From Acetatifactor sp. (GTDB lineage: Bacteria; Bacillota; Clostridia; Lachnospirales; Lachnospiraceae), in assembly GCA_024693365.1 (NCBI GenBank), contig JAILLF010000037.1:178210-242209 (forward strand): a stretch of 64,000 nucleotides of DNA, written 5' to 3'. Positions 36,101-43,129 of the stretch are shown here, piece by piece (the first letter of the stretch is position 1; the number at the start of each line of letters is the position of its first letter). The position numbers and the translations under genes were made by a program. The notes under the pieces were generated by a model. It worked only from the letters and a program-made list of their open reading frames with translations, was not told where the DNA came from and searched no databases.

Positions 36101-36805
36101 CCTTACGGATTAAACGCGAATAACAGGATCGTTAAGGGCGAAGCGCTTACCTATTCCGTAGAACAGTACTGCTATAACATGCTTGACAAGGAAGCATATC
36201 AGGACGCTAAGTACGCAACCTTCAGAAGACTGCTTGTGGACATCCTGCGCTATGGCGACGCTGCCCAGATTTATATGAACTATAAGACGTCGGAACTGGC
36301 CGGAAAGCATTTGACGGCTGCACAGCTTGCCATGGGAACGGACGTGAACGTGCCAATGACTTACAATAGCGTAAAGAACAAGGAATTTGCGGTTGTGGAA
36401 GCTGGCGACGCACTGGCGAGCATTGAGTCGGTTTCCCTGTACCTTGAAGCAGCCGTAAACATCCAGTTTAAGTACGTGGCAAATAATCTCACGGGACTTC
36501 GCATGGTGATTACGGGTGACGCGGTCGGGACGGAAGTGCTTGGCGAGTATGCTGCAAATGCAAAGCAGATAGATGACAAGGGGCGTTATTACGCGAGCCT
36601 GGATAACCTGAATGCAGCGCAGATGAAAAAGACGGTTTACGCGACGGTGATGAAGGGCGACAAGAAGGTCAGCAACACCTATCGTTACAGCATTGAGTCT
36701 TACGTGTCAGCCATGAAGGGAAAATATTCAGATCAACTTGACAACTTGCTGGATTCCATGATGCGTTACGGTAACACCGCGGCGGATTACGTAGCTGGCA
36801 GATAA
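33095..36805 (+). CDS. Cys-rich secreted surface protein, C-terminal part (frame-shifted continuation)
   Basis: The open frame gives 1236 residues from a GTG, but there is no ribosome site or signal peptide there, so it is best read as the continuation of the 31876 gene. Domains visible: the end of the Cys modules, an Ig-like stretch (about 70-180), and several H-x-W ... C-x2-C repeats (HVWSRW, RTCLLC, HLWSAY, HCLVC, SICANCG) that are common in Lachnospiraceae surface proteins. A Listeria-Bacteroides (InlB/Flg_new) repeat lies near 875-935 (VSFQANGGSGSMDG, ending TNVTAVWK). A 300-residue C-terminal domain is of unknown type. No sortase signal is seen. The protein is probably extracellular and adhesive or structural, if it is made at all. 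Confidence 0.78.
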   Translation: MRAAVKNISANLGCDHGICSNVDYWQCHFDSANGVCYCDEDGEDRHDFRDSVTCYVCGAQRDGTPLILVQPKDRIAKANHDVAAAEKVTFSVVAMGTKLTYQWYSGLGTKLTEGDLCYGTKSDTLTVGSSICNADIDEAIAKAEAAGDGRLVNTLVMLKKYNSFYCVVTNAETGKSVTSTTARLSFRHNVIEFRPDNGNSHSANYKVQGGDAVTIKWISSDTHCKVCAGGYYNAPAEEAFVMQAASTCGVHEASEPHVWSRWDYNTEYPAYEGQNGYARRTCLLCKTEEYKAYEYVNPHEHVWSNDAEPITTIVKKTDNQGNVTEVAYEGYHARRCTVEGCQEYTPKEEHLWSAYEITTGATDHSAGERERHCLVCGYVQKETIAPLYHKHDFPVKNPITGWYDLEDMQYVHFSNRMHNVTCRGVVYNEKTGEYEPCGEKANFEQHVLTMDYLDGENDVTCWAEFKFSCPCGFCKKYKSQDYVNYDYDSDRRIGEYRLFSTFPEFQWMFDGMIFYSSGQGNPSKIPNGAVVTIYNETGYRFSEYWWNNCIYTIDDSYIQFIDYDDYHVSFRMPTRDVFADIETLDVSQIPECPHEETYYDLSTAMETTCTESGKDPDLKCRQCHVTLEVGETHAALGHNFILDENTVKWPTCTTRGYTGNSICANCGKLQKGVALPADGHETEDHYSWDENKHWPHCVACDKEFLAKAQKHVFDVNTVSDGVTYEMCSICKYFRIKKGESTGADYEQQVFVNDDSEDTNLRIRFYPVTVSDEDIVRDMEKETSEIGTEYGYLLSDQYNPHDGRYNRVIEYHVLGAPKESIPRKIAITLGKEYVPYIEERTNYNMVGYVRLKEYTVSFQANGGSGSMDGATVKSGEQYTLPACKFTAPSGFAFDCWKIDGVNYQVGAKVTVLKTTNVTAVWKAVHDETDENLKIIKKSLTLYDTIAIEYKIPEAALANYHGFYLMVTQNGVTEKLNDYRTEGGLLIFTYRVAPHMMGEEVTAVPYGLNANNRIVKGEALTYSVEQYCYNMLDKEAYQDAKYATFRRLLVDILRYGDAAQIYMNYKTSELAGKHLTAAQLAMGTDVNVPMTYNSVKNKEFAVVEAGDALASIESVSLYLEAAVNIQFKYVANNLTGLRMVITGDAVGTEVLGEYAANAKQIDDKGRYYASLDNLNAAQMKKTVYATVMKGDKKVSNTYRYSIESYVSAMKGKYSDQLDNLLDSMMRYGNTAADYVAGR

Positions 36806-36816
36806 TGTTTATGATC

Positions 36817-36862
36817 CTAAAAGATCTCAGGTAAGCATGATGCAAGCCTGGGATCTTTTTAA
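36817..36862 (+). terminator. Terminator of the Cys-rich protein gene
   Basis: Stem AAAGATCTCAGG / CCTGGGATCTTT with one mismatch and a 15-base loop, followed by TTTTT. Confidence 0.85.
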
Positions 36863-36916
36863 TGTCATGAAAAACGGTTGCACGTGGGGCGCGTTGGGAG
36901 TGGCGCAAGAAGAATC

Positions 36917-37000
36917 GTGGGTAAAAAGGAAAGAAAATGCGACACGTACCTAGGAAGAAAAGGAACGTGGGTAAGGTAAGAAAAATAAGCCGCAAATACC
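36917..37000. repeat. Two degenerate palindromic units with 50-bp period
   Basis: GTGGGTA at 36917 and 36967 are each followed, after a purine-rich loop, by a partly complementary TACC stretch (36947 and 36997). Left and right arms both repeat at exactly 50 bases. The layout is the same as in the 53-bp arrays at 40251 and 61822. Confidence 0.5.
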
Positions 37001-37036
37001 CAGAACGCAAGGAGAAACTTGGGGAATAGGGAAAGA

Positions 37037-37050
37037 AGAGCGCGAGACGG
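37037..37050. repeat. 14-bp duplicate of the tRNA-Gly 3' end
   Basis: AGAGCGCGAGACGG occurs here and again at 37175-37188, inside the 3' end of tRNA-Gly. The bases between include an unusually G+C-rich stretch with the palindrome GACGTCC-GGG-GGACGTC. Such a duplication is the usual mark of tRNA-directed integration, but no element remains. Confidence 0.5.
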
Positions 37051-37131
37051 CGCACGACGTCCGGGGGACGTCGGACTGCGCGGACCGGAGCGAAGCGGAG
37101 AAAATCGAACTTCGAGGCACGGATGTGCCTC

Positions 37132-37172
37132 GAAAAAAAAGAAGACATGCATTATGCATGTCTTCTTTTTTT
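37132..37172 (-). terminator. Terminator of tRNA-Gly (bidirectional)
   Basis: Palindrome AAGAAGACATGCAT / ATGCATGTCTTCTT flanked by A-run and T-run. On the minus strand it lies directly after the tRNA 3' end. Confidence 0.9.
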
Positions 37173-37176
37173 CGAG

Positions 37177-37248
<72 letters not shown>

Positions 37249-37276
37249 ATATCTGTCGTGTCAACTGACAAAAAGT

Positions 37277-37305
37277 AATATACTATACTTTTCAGGAAAT
37301 GTCAA
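37277..37305 (-). promoter_or_regulatory. Promoter of tRNA-Gly
   Basis: On the minus strand: -35 TTGACA, 17-bp spacer, -10 TATATT, about 29 bases before the tRNA. Confidence 0.8.
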
Positions 37306-37410
37306 CAGATAAATTTTACTTCTTTTTGTTGAATTGTGCATACAATTTGAAAGATTGTGGAAAAAACGATGAAATTCAGGGCGTAATCACGTGAGAATGC
37401 GGAATAAAAC

Positions 37411-37439
37411 TAGACGGGAAGCCGTGAAAGAGGTATAAT
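37411..37439 (+). promoter_or_regulatory. Promoter of the MBL/beta-CASP gene
   Basis: -35 TAGACG (4/6), 17-bp spacer, -10 TATAAT (6/6). A roughly 80-base leader with a GC-rich stem follows before ATG 37525. Confidence 0.65.
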
Positions 37440-37524
37440 AAACTTGTGAAGTTATAGAGTTCACTGGCGTCGCCGTGAGACGCGGGGCTAGAGTATTTCA
37501 GTAAATTGACGAGGAGGTTAGTGC

Positions 37525-39120
37525 ATGAGGCTTGAATTTATTGGCGCGGACCATGAAGTAACAGGAAGCTGTCATTATCTTGAGGTGGCCGGGAAGAATA
37601 TTTTAGTGGATTATGGTATGGAGCAGGGAACTAATGTATTTGACAATGTTTCGCTTCCGGTGGAAGAAGCCATGATTGATTACGTGTTCCTGACGCATGC
37701 GCACGTAGATCATTCGGGAATGCTGCCGCTTCTTTACGCAAAAGGTTTTCGCGGTCAGATTTATGCTACGGACGCAACGGCGGATCTCTGCAGCATTATG
37801 CTCCGTGACTGTGCTCACATTCAGATGATGGAGGCAGAATGGAAGAATCGCAAGGCAAAGAGAAGTGATTCCATGGAAGCGGCAGAGCCGATTTATACAA
37901 TGGAAGACGCGGTAGGCGTAATCAAGAGAATCGTGCCATGCCATTATGATACGATGATTACGATCTGCGATGAAGTGAAGATCCGTTTTACCGACATCGG
38001 TCACCTTCTCGGGTCCGCCAGCATTGAGGTATGGCTCACGGAGGAAGGAAAGACAAAGAAAATTGTTTTCTCGGGTGACATTGGGAATAAAAACCAACCC
38101 CTGATCCGCAATCCCATTTACACGACGTCTGCGGACTACGTGGTGATGGAGTCCACCTATGGTGACAGGACGCATCCCGTGGACCGCGTGGATTATAAGG
38201 GGGAATTGACAAAGATATTGAAGGATACCTTTGACAGAGGCGGAAACGTGGTAATCCCGTCCTTTGCCGTTGGCCGTACGCAGGAGCTTTTGTTCTTCCT
38301 CAGGAAGATCAAGGTGGAAAGGCTTGTGGAGGGGCATGAGGATTTCCAGGTGTTCGTGGATTCCCCGCTGGCCGTGGAGGCGACGGAGATTTTCCAGGAA
38401 AACCGCATGGATTGCTTTGACGGAGAGGCATTAGAGCTTGTGAAGGAAGGGATCAACCCCATCGCGTTTGCGGGGTTAAAGCTCTCCATCACGAGTGAGG
38501 AATCCAAGTCCATCAACTTTGACGAGAAGCCCAAGGTTATTATATCCGCATCCGGCATGTGTGAGGCCGGCCGTATCCGTCATCACTTAAAGCATAATCT
38601 GTGGCGTCCGGAGTGTACCATCCTGTTCGTTGGCTATCAGGCAATCGGAACCCTCGGACGTAGCATTGTCGAAGGTGCAAAAGAGGTGAAACTTTTTGGA
38701 GAACCCATTCAGGTAAAGGCCCGCATCATGCAGCTGGCAGGTCTCAGCGGACATGCGGACAAGAATGGCTTGATCGAGTGGATTTCCGCATTTGAGGAGA
38801 AGCCAAAGAAGGTATTCATCGTTCACGGTGAGGATCAGACCAGCATGAATTTCGTGGAGTGCCTGAAGATCGAATATGGTCAGCGCGCGTACGCGCCTTA
38901 CAGCGGCACGGTGTTCAATCTTTTGACCAATCAGTTTGAATATGAGGCTGCACCCATGCCTGCCAAGAAGAAGCAGAAGGTTGCCAGCGGCGTATTTGCA
39001 AGATTGCTTGCCTCTGCACAGCGTCTGCTTGCGCTTGTGCAAAAGAGCGATGGCATGGCGAACAAGGATATGGCGAAGTTTGCGGATCAGATCAATTCGC
39101 TCTGTGATAAGTGGGAATAG
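37525..39120 (+). CDS. Metallo-beta-lactamase fold / beta-CASP RNA-processing-like exonuclease
   Basis: 531 residues. The metal site motif HAHVDHSG lies near residue 55, with later ligands in DIGHLLGSASIEV and FSGDIG. A beta-CASP insert (about 210-420) includes FAVGRTQELLFFLRKI and ASGMCEAGRIRHHLKHNL. LAGLSGHADKNGLIEW holds the last His ligand. This is the YSH1/CPSF-73-like group (COG1236), members of which cut or degrade RNA. A 70-residue C-terminal extension is basic and then helical. The ribosome site GAGGAGGTTAG is strong. The substrate is unknown; it is not a standard RNase J, which has a different C-terminal domain. Confidence 0.92.
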   Translation: MRLEFIGADHEVTGSCHYLEVAGKNILVDYGMEQGTNVFDNVSLPVEEAMIDYVFLTHAHVDHSGMLPLLYAKGFRGQIYATDATADLCSIMLRDCAHIQMMEAEWKNRKAKRSDSMEAAEPIYTMEDAVGVIKRIVPCHYDTMITICDEVKIRFTDIGHLLGSASIEVWLTEEGKTKKIVFSGDIGNKNQPLIRNPIYTTSADYVVMESTYGDRTHPVDRVDYKGELTKILKDTFDRGGNVVIPSFAVGRTQELLFFLRKIKVERLVEGHEDFQVFVDSPLAVEATEIFQENRMDCFDGEALELVKEGINPIAFAGLKLSITSEESKSINFDEKPKVIISASGMCEAGRIRHHLKHNLWRPECTILFVGYQAIGTLGRSIVEGAKEVKLFGEPIQVKARIMQLAGLSGHADKNGLIEWISAFEEKPKKVFIVHGEDQTSMNFVECLKIEYGQRAYAPYSGTVFNLLTNQFEYEAAPMPAKKKQKVASGVFARLLASAQRLLALVQKSDGMANKDMAKFADQINSLCDKWE

Positions 39121-39362
39121 ACGGAGATTTACGGCATAAATCTCCGATTCGAAGCGAAGCGTAGGCCGTGCTTTAGCACGCTGGCGGGCGATAATTTTTT
39201 ACTCTACTAGTGGTTGAGAAAAAGTCTAATTCGCGCTGATTGCGCACAGTGATCCATATGAGGTATGCTGATCACGTAGGAAATCTCCTTGCAAGGGAAA
39301 CTTAGGAAATGGGAATTGCGAGGACGCCGCGAAACCGGTGATGCGGCGAAGAAGCAATCCGA
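39121..39362 (+). promoter_or_regulatory. Structured intergenic region and leader of the HTH-phosphoribosyltransferase gene
   Basis: Contains the stem CGGAGATTTA / TAAATCTCCG (39121-39147) right after the MBL gene and a second small stem CGTGCTTTAGCACG before ATAATTTTTT, probably ending that transcript. Closer to the next gene are GTGATC / GATCAC (39250-39278) and a two-level hairpin at 39308-39361 (GGAATTGC with GCAATCC outside, CGCCGC with GCGGCG inside), 16 bases ahead of the GGAGG site. I recognise no riboswitch class. Confidence 0.4.
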
Positions 39363-39389
39363 AATGATGAAAACATGGAGGAGAATGAG

Positions 39390-40187
39390 ATGAGCGTGAT
39401 CAGTGAAAACATTAAGAAGCTTCGCAAGGCAAAGGGGTTGACGCAGGAGGAACTGGCGGAGAAGACGAACGTGTCTTATCAGGCCGTGAGCAAGTGGGAG
39501 AACGGCGGATCGCCGGACATTGAGATGTTGCCAATCCTGGCCAATACTTTTGGAGTGACCATCGACGAACTGATGGGATTTAAGCTAAATAGTTATACAA
39601 ACAAGGAGAAATTCATCCGGCTGATGGCGGATGCGGGCGTGCTAAAGCGCGGGCACTTTGACCTGCACGGGTTTGACGCGGATTACTACGTTGACTCGGA
39701 ACACTTTACCACGAACATTCATCTGGCAAAACTGGGTGAATTCTTTGCGGATTTGATTATGGAGGAGCACCTGGAATTCGATTGCATCGTGGGAATGGCG
39801 TACCACGGCATCAGCTTTTCGGCAGCCACGGCCATGGCACTGGCAAGCAAGTATGGCGTGACGGTGAATTATTGTCATGACAGGCAGGTGCCGGATTCGA
39901 GGGGACGGATCCTTTGCGGACACACGCCGGAGGACGGCGAGCGGGTTGTGATCGTGGATGACTTGATCAACAGTGGCAAGACAGTCATAGAGCGCATCGA
40001 AAGGCTTCAAGAGATTGCAAAGGTGCAGGTGGTCGCAGTGGTTGCCATCGTGGACCGCTATGAGAAGGACATGAAAGCGCATCATGAAAGTGGCGCCAAG
40101 CTGCTGGAAGAGAAGTACGGCGCAAAGGTCCTGACGGTTGTCTCAGGCGATGACATTACCAGGGCCATTCGTCAGGGGATCGTATAA
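39390..40187 (+). CDS. XRE-type HTH regulator fused to an orotate-phosphoribosyltransferase-like domain
   Basis: 265 residues. Residues 1-65 are a Cro/C1-type helix-turn-helix (LRKAKGLTQEELAEKTNVSYQAVSKWENG). Residues 75-265 resemble PyrE-type phosphoribosyltransferases. FDCIVGMAYHGISFSAATAMA matches the substrate loop, YCHDRQVPDSRGRILCG the flexible catalytic loop, and VVIVDDLINSGKTV the PRPP-binding motif. ATG 39390 was preferred over 39375 because GGAGG then lies 7 bases upstream. Such a fusion suggests a repressor that senses PRPP or orotate, as Bacillus PurR senses PRPP with a different HTH. It may also be an enzyme that represses its own gene. The thyA/folA cluster lies downstream, beyond the repeat array. 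Confidence 0.85.
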   Translation: MSVISENIKKLRKAKGLTQEELAEKTNVSYQAVSKWENGGSPDIEMLPILANTFGVTIDELMGFKLNSYTNKEKFIRLMADAGVLKRGHFDLHGFDADYYVDSEHFTTNIHLAKLGEFFADLIMEEHLEFDCIVGMAYHGISFSAATAMALASKYGVTVNYCHDRQVPDSRGRILCGHTPEDGERVVIVDDLINSGKTVIERIERLQEIAKVQVVAVVAIVDRYEKDMKAHHESGAKLLEEKYGAKVLTVVSGDDITRAIRQGIV

Positions 40188-40250
40188 ATCAAGCAAGATG
40201 GAACCGTCTGGGAGGGGGAAATAGCCGTTGAGCGGTAGCTAGGGGGGATT

Positions 40251-40767
40251 TACGGGCAAAAAGGCGAAAGCGAGGAAATTGCCCGTAGGGAAATGGAAAA
40301 GGCTACGGGCAAAAAGGCGGAAGTGAGGGAATTGCCCGTAGGAAAATGGAAAAGGCTACGGGCAAAAAGGCGAAAGTGAGGAAATTGCCCGTAGGGAAAT
40401 GGAGAGGGCTACGGGCGAAAAGGCGGAAGTGAGGGAATTGCCCGTAGGAAAATGGAAAAGGCTACGGGCAAAAAAGCGAAAGCGAGGAAATTGCCCGTAG
40501 GGAAATGGAAAAGGCTACGGGCAAAAAAGCGGAAGTGAGGGAATTGCCCGTAGGAAAATGGAAAAGGCTACGGGCAAAAAGTCGGTATAGTGAAAATTAC
40601 CCGTAGAAGATTGGAAAAGGCTACGGGCAAAAAAGCGAAAGCGAGGAAATTGCCCGTAGGGAAATGGAAAAGGCTACGGGCAAAAAGTCGGAAGTGAGGG
40701 AATTGCCCGTAGGAAATTGGAAAAGGCTACGGGCAAAAAGGCGAAAGCGAGGAAATTGCCCGTAAGA
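40251..40767. repeat. Ten-unit palindromic tandem array, exact 53-bp period
   Basis: TACGGGC starts at 40251, 40304, 40357, 40410, 40463, 40516, 40569, 40622, 40675 and 40728, each exactly 53 bases apart. Within a unit CTACGGGCAA is followed 19 bases later by its complement TTGCCCGTAG, then by a linker of the type GGAAATGGAAAAGG. Units alternate between two versions (loop with GCGAAAGCGAGG, then loop with GCGGAAGTGAGG), a 106-bp higher-order repeat, interrupted by one divergent unit at 40569. There is no coding frame and no variable spacer. Confidence 0.95.
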
Positions 40768-40920
40768 GCAAGGCCACGAGAAAGAGTTAAGGAAAAAACA
40801 AGGGAAAAAGCAAGGGAAAAAACAAGGGAAAAAGCAAAGGAAACATAAGGAAAGAGCAAGAGAAACGCAAGAGAAAAGCAAAGAAGTCAAGAAAGCATAA
40901 AACAATAGAAAAGGAATCGA
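40768..40920. repeat. Purine-rich degenerate short repeats upstream of thyA
   Basis: Runs of the type AAGGGAAAAAGC and AAGAGAAAAGC, 10-12 bases each, almost pure A/G on the plus strand. They fill the gap between the 53-bp array and the thyA ribosome site. No clear promoter is visible in it. Confidence 0.6.
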
Positions 40921-40934
40921 GGAGAGGGAAGAAC

Positions 40935-41783
40935 GTGAGTTACGCAGATACAATATTTATCAATATGTGTAAGGATATTTTAGAGAATGGTACGAGTACG
41001 GAGGGAGAGAAGGTACGTCCGCACTGGCCGGATGGCGCGAGTGCTTATACGATCAAGAAATTTGGCGTGGTAAACCGCTATGACCTGACGAAGGAATTTC
41101 CCATTATGACGCTTCGGAAGACGGCGCTGAAGTCTGCGACGGATGAGATTCTCTGGATATGGCAGCAGAAGTCCAACAACATTCACGACCTGCACAGCCA
41201 CATCTGGGACGAGTGGGCGGATGAGGACGGTTCCATTGGCAAAGCCTACGGATATCAGCTGGGCGTGAAGCATCAGTACAAGGAAGGCATGATGGATCAG
41301 GTGGACCGCGTGCTGTATGACCTGAAGAACAATCCGTTCAGCCGCCGCATCATGACGAACATTTACGTGCATCAGGATTTGCATGAGATGAATCTATACC
41401 CTTGTGCTTATAGCATGACCTTCAACGTGACGCAAAAGCCCGGCGCGGACAAGCTGACGCTGAATGCAATCCTGAATCAGCGTTCCCAGGACGTGCTGGC
41501 GGCGAACAACTGGAACGTGGTGCAGTATGCGGTACTGCTGCACATGATTGCGCAGGTAAGCAACATGGAGGCTGGAGAATTGGTGCACGTCATTGCGGAC
41601 GCGCACATTTATGACCGCCACGTGCCCATTATCAAGGAGTTGATCGCCCGGGAGCCTTATCCTGCGCCGAAATTCTGGCTGAACCCGGACGTAAAGGATT
41701 TCTACAAGTTCACGCGGGATGACGTTAAGGTGGAAAATTACGTGACCGGAGAGCAGATCAAGGACATTCCCATCGCTATTTAA
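40935..41783 (+). CDS. thyA: Thymidylate synthase (ThyA type)
   Basis: 282 residues from a GTG start with GGAGAGGGAAG upstream. ThyA methylates dUMP to dTMP with methylene-THF, giving dihydrofolate. The catalytic Cys157 lies in LYPCAYSM. Other conserved parts are NQRSQDVLAANNWNV (dUMP binding) and HVIADAHIYDRHVPI. Length and motifs belong to the classical ThyA family, not ThyX. The folA gene four genes downstream encodes the enzyme that recycles the dihydrofolate it makes. Three small membrane proteins lie in between. Confidence 0.97.
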   Translation: MSYADTIFINMCKDILENGTSTEGEKVRPHWPDGASAYTIKKFGVVNRYDLTKEFPIMTLRKTALKSATDEILWIWQQKSNNIHDLHSHIWDEWADEDGSIGKAYGYQLGVKHQYKEGMMDQVDRVLYDLKNNPFSRRIMTNIYVHQDLHEMNLYPCAYSMTFNVTQKPGADKLTLNAILNQRSQDVLAANNWNVVQYAVLLHMIAQVSNMEAGELVHVIADAHIYDRHVPIIKELIAREPYPAPKFWLNPDVKDFYKFTRDDVKVENYVTGEQIKDIPIAI

Positions 41784-41804
41784 TCTTTAGGAGGATCACT
41801 TGCA

Positions 41805-42428
41805 ATGGCTGGTAAGGGGAATTACAAGAAAAACGAGTTTCACGTACTTTCCTGTGCAATTATTACGGGACTGTTATCGGAATTGATTATAGCCTTGGGC
41901 ATGGTCAGCAGCGCAGGCATTTTCACAGCAATTCAAGCCATATGCATGTTATTATCACTTGTGGTTTTTGTCGTCTATGGGGTGAAAATTATAGCACTGA
42001 AGGAATGGGACCGGGGATTTTGGCTGGCAGGTATTTTTCATTTTCTCCGCATCATCACGTTTTTCATTTTTTTTCTGCTCGGACAGGTCATAGGCCAAGG
42101 ACCGTGTATTGTTTTGATTGGAATTATGCCAGTGCTCTCGGATCTGTGTTTTGGCATCGGAATGGAAAGCGTGGCTCAAGATGAGAGCCGCGGACTGAAA
42201 TGGGTGTGGACGCTCTGGAAATTCGCCGGCGTGATCGTAGGGATTGGCGTCATCTACGTAAGTTGCGTTTATGGCATGAGAATTCTATCGGAAAGATTCT
42301 TTGAACAGGTTTTATTCAGGCATCAAGAAGATATGAAATTCATTGCTTATGCGTTCCTGACATATTGGGTATTCAGGATCATACAGGGGATTTTGACGTC
42401 GATTACGGCAAAAGTCATGGAGGAATAA
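41805..42428 (+). CDS. Integral membrane protein, trio member 1 (unknown function)
   Basis: 207 residues with about five to six hydrophobic helices. The segment GLKWVWTLWKFAGVIVGI (about 128-145) is matched by LKWAWRIWRYAGVIVEI in the next gene and more loosely by LGWISFWKLYVKVLY in the third, so the three are diverged paralogues. The ribosome site TAGGAGGATC lies 21 bases after thyA, indicating co-transcription. No transporter or enzyme motif is recognised. The location between thyA and folA invites a link to thymidylate or folate metabolism, but this is inference only. Confidence 0.78.
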   Translation: MAGKGNYKKNEFHVLSCAIITGLLSELIIALGMVSSAGIFTAIQAICMLLSLVVFVVYGVKIIALKEWDRGFWLAGIFHFLRIITFFIFFLLGQVIGQGPCIVLIGIMPVLSDLCFGIGMESVAQDESRGLKWVWTLWKFAGVIVGIGVIYVSCVYGMRILSERFFEQVLFRHQEDMKFIAYAFLTYWVFRIIQGILTSITAKVMEE

Positions 42429-42440
42429 GGAGGATCGACC

Positions 42441-43079
42441 ATGGTGCGCGTTCAGTCAGCTCTCAAGAAAAATGCATTTCGGGCACTTTTCTACGCAATC
42501 ATAACATGGACAATAACGCACGCGCTTGACGTTCCGTTAATCTTTTACGTTGGAATACTAGTTCTCCTCATTGGATCCGGGATTGTTGCCGACTACGTAG
42601 ACAGAACCGTTATGCTGAGAAAATGGAACCCGGAAATTTGGATGGCATGCTTTTTATTCGTTCTCGCCGTAATCCCGTATTTTCGGGAGGATCAGGCCGA
42701 AAATATTATAATCGTCGGGAATTATATTGTAGTGTGTGGAATGCTGTTTTTGCTTTCGGATCAGTTTTGGGGTTTCGGATTGGAACGCATGGCGCGGGTC
42801 AGGAGCAATCGACTGAAATGGGCGTGGAGGATTTGGAGATATGCCGGAGTGATCGTTGAGATTTTCTTCACCCATACGATTTATGACAGTAGTCAACATA
42901 GTATATTCGAGCAAAATGGATGTATCGTGGAGATCAACGAGGAAAGAGCGCTTTTCCAGGGGAGTGGATTTTTTGCTTTTTTTGCATTACGGATCCTACA
43001 GATAATTTTGTCGTATGCCATGGTTGATCCGGAAGAGCGTGAGAAAGGCGGTTCCCTCGGGCGAAAAAAAGGTGAGTGA
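42441..43079 (+). CDS. Integral membrane protein, trio member 2 (unknown function)
   Basis: 212 residues, several membrane helices, and a basic C-terminus ending in RKKGE. It shares with member 1 the pattern of two paired helices, a W/F-G-x-G-x-E segment (FWGFGLERMARVRSNR against CFGIGMESVAQDESRG) and the LKWxWxxWxxAGVIV block. It starts 12 bases after member 1 with ribosome site AAGGAGGATC. The ancestral gene was probably duplicated in place. Function unknown. Confidence 0.78.
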   Translation: MVRVQSALKKNAFRALFYAIITWTITHALDVPLIFYVGILVLLIGSGIVADYVDRTVMLRKWNPEIWMACFLFVLAVIPYFREDQAENIIIVGNYIVVCGMLFLLSDQFWGFGLERMARVRSNRLKWAWRIWRYAGVIVEIFFTHTIYDSSQHSIFEQNGCIVEINEERALFQGSGFFAFFALRILQIILSYAMVDPEEREKGGSLGRKKGE

Positions 43080-43129
43080 CCGGAGGGTGATGAACGGTAA
43101 GCTACAAAGGGAGAGGAGCACCAAAAGAG

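Noticed and set aside
39121..39390. Known riboswitch (PRPP, THF, cobalamin or T-box)
   Set aside because: Hairpins are present, but none of the conserved loop sequences of these classes could be found.
40251..40767. CRISPR array
   Set aside because: The regular spacing suggests it at first, but the sequence between the stems is repeated too, there are no unique spacers, and no cas genes are in the window.
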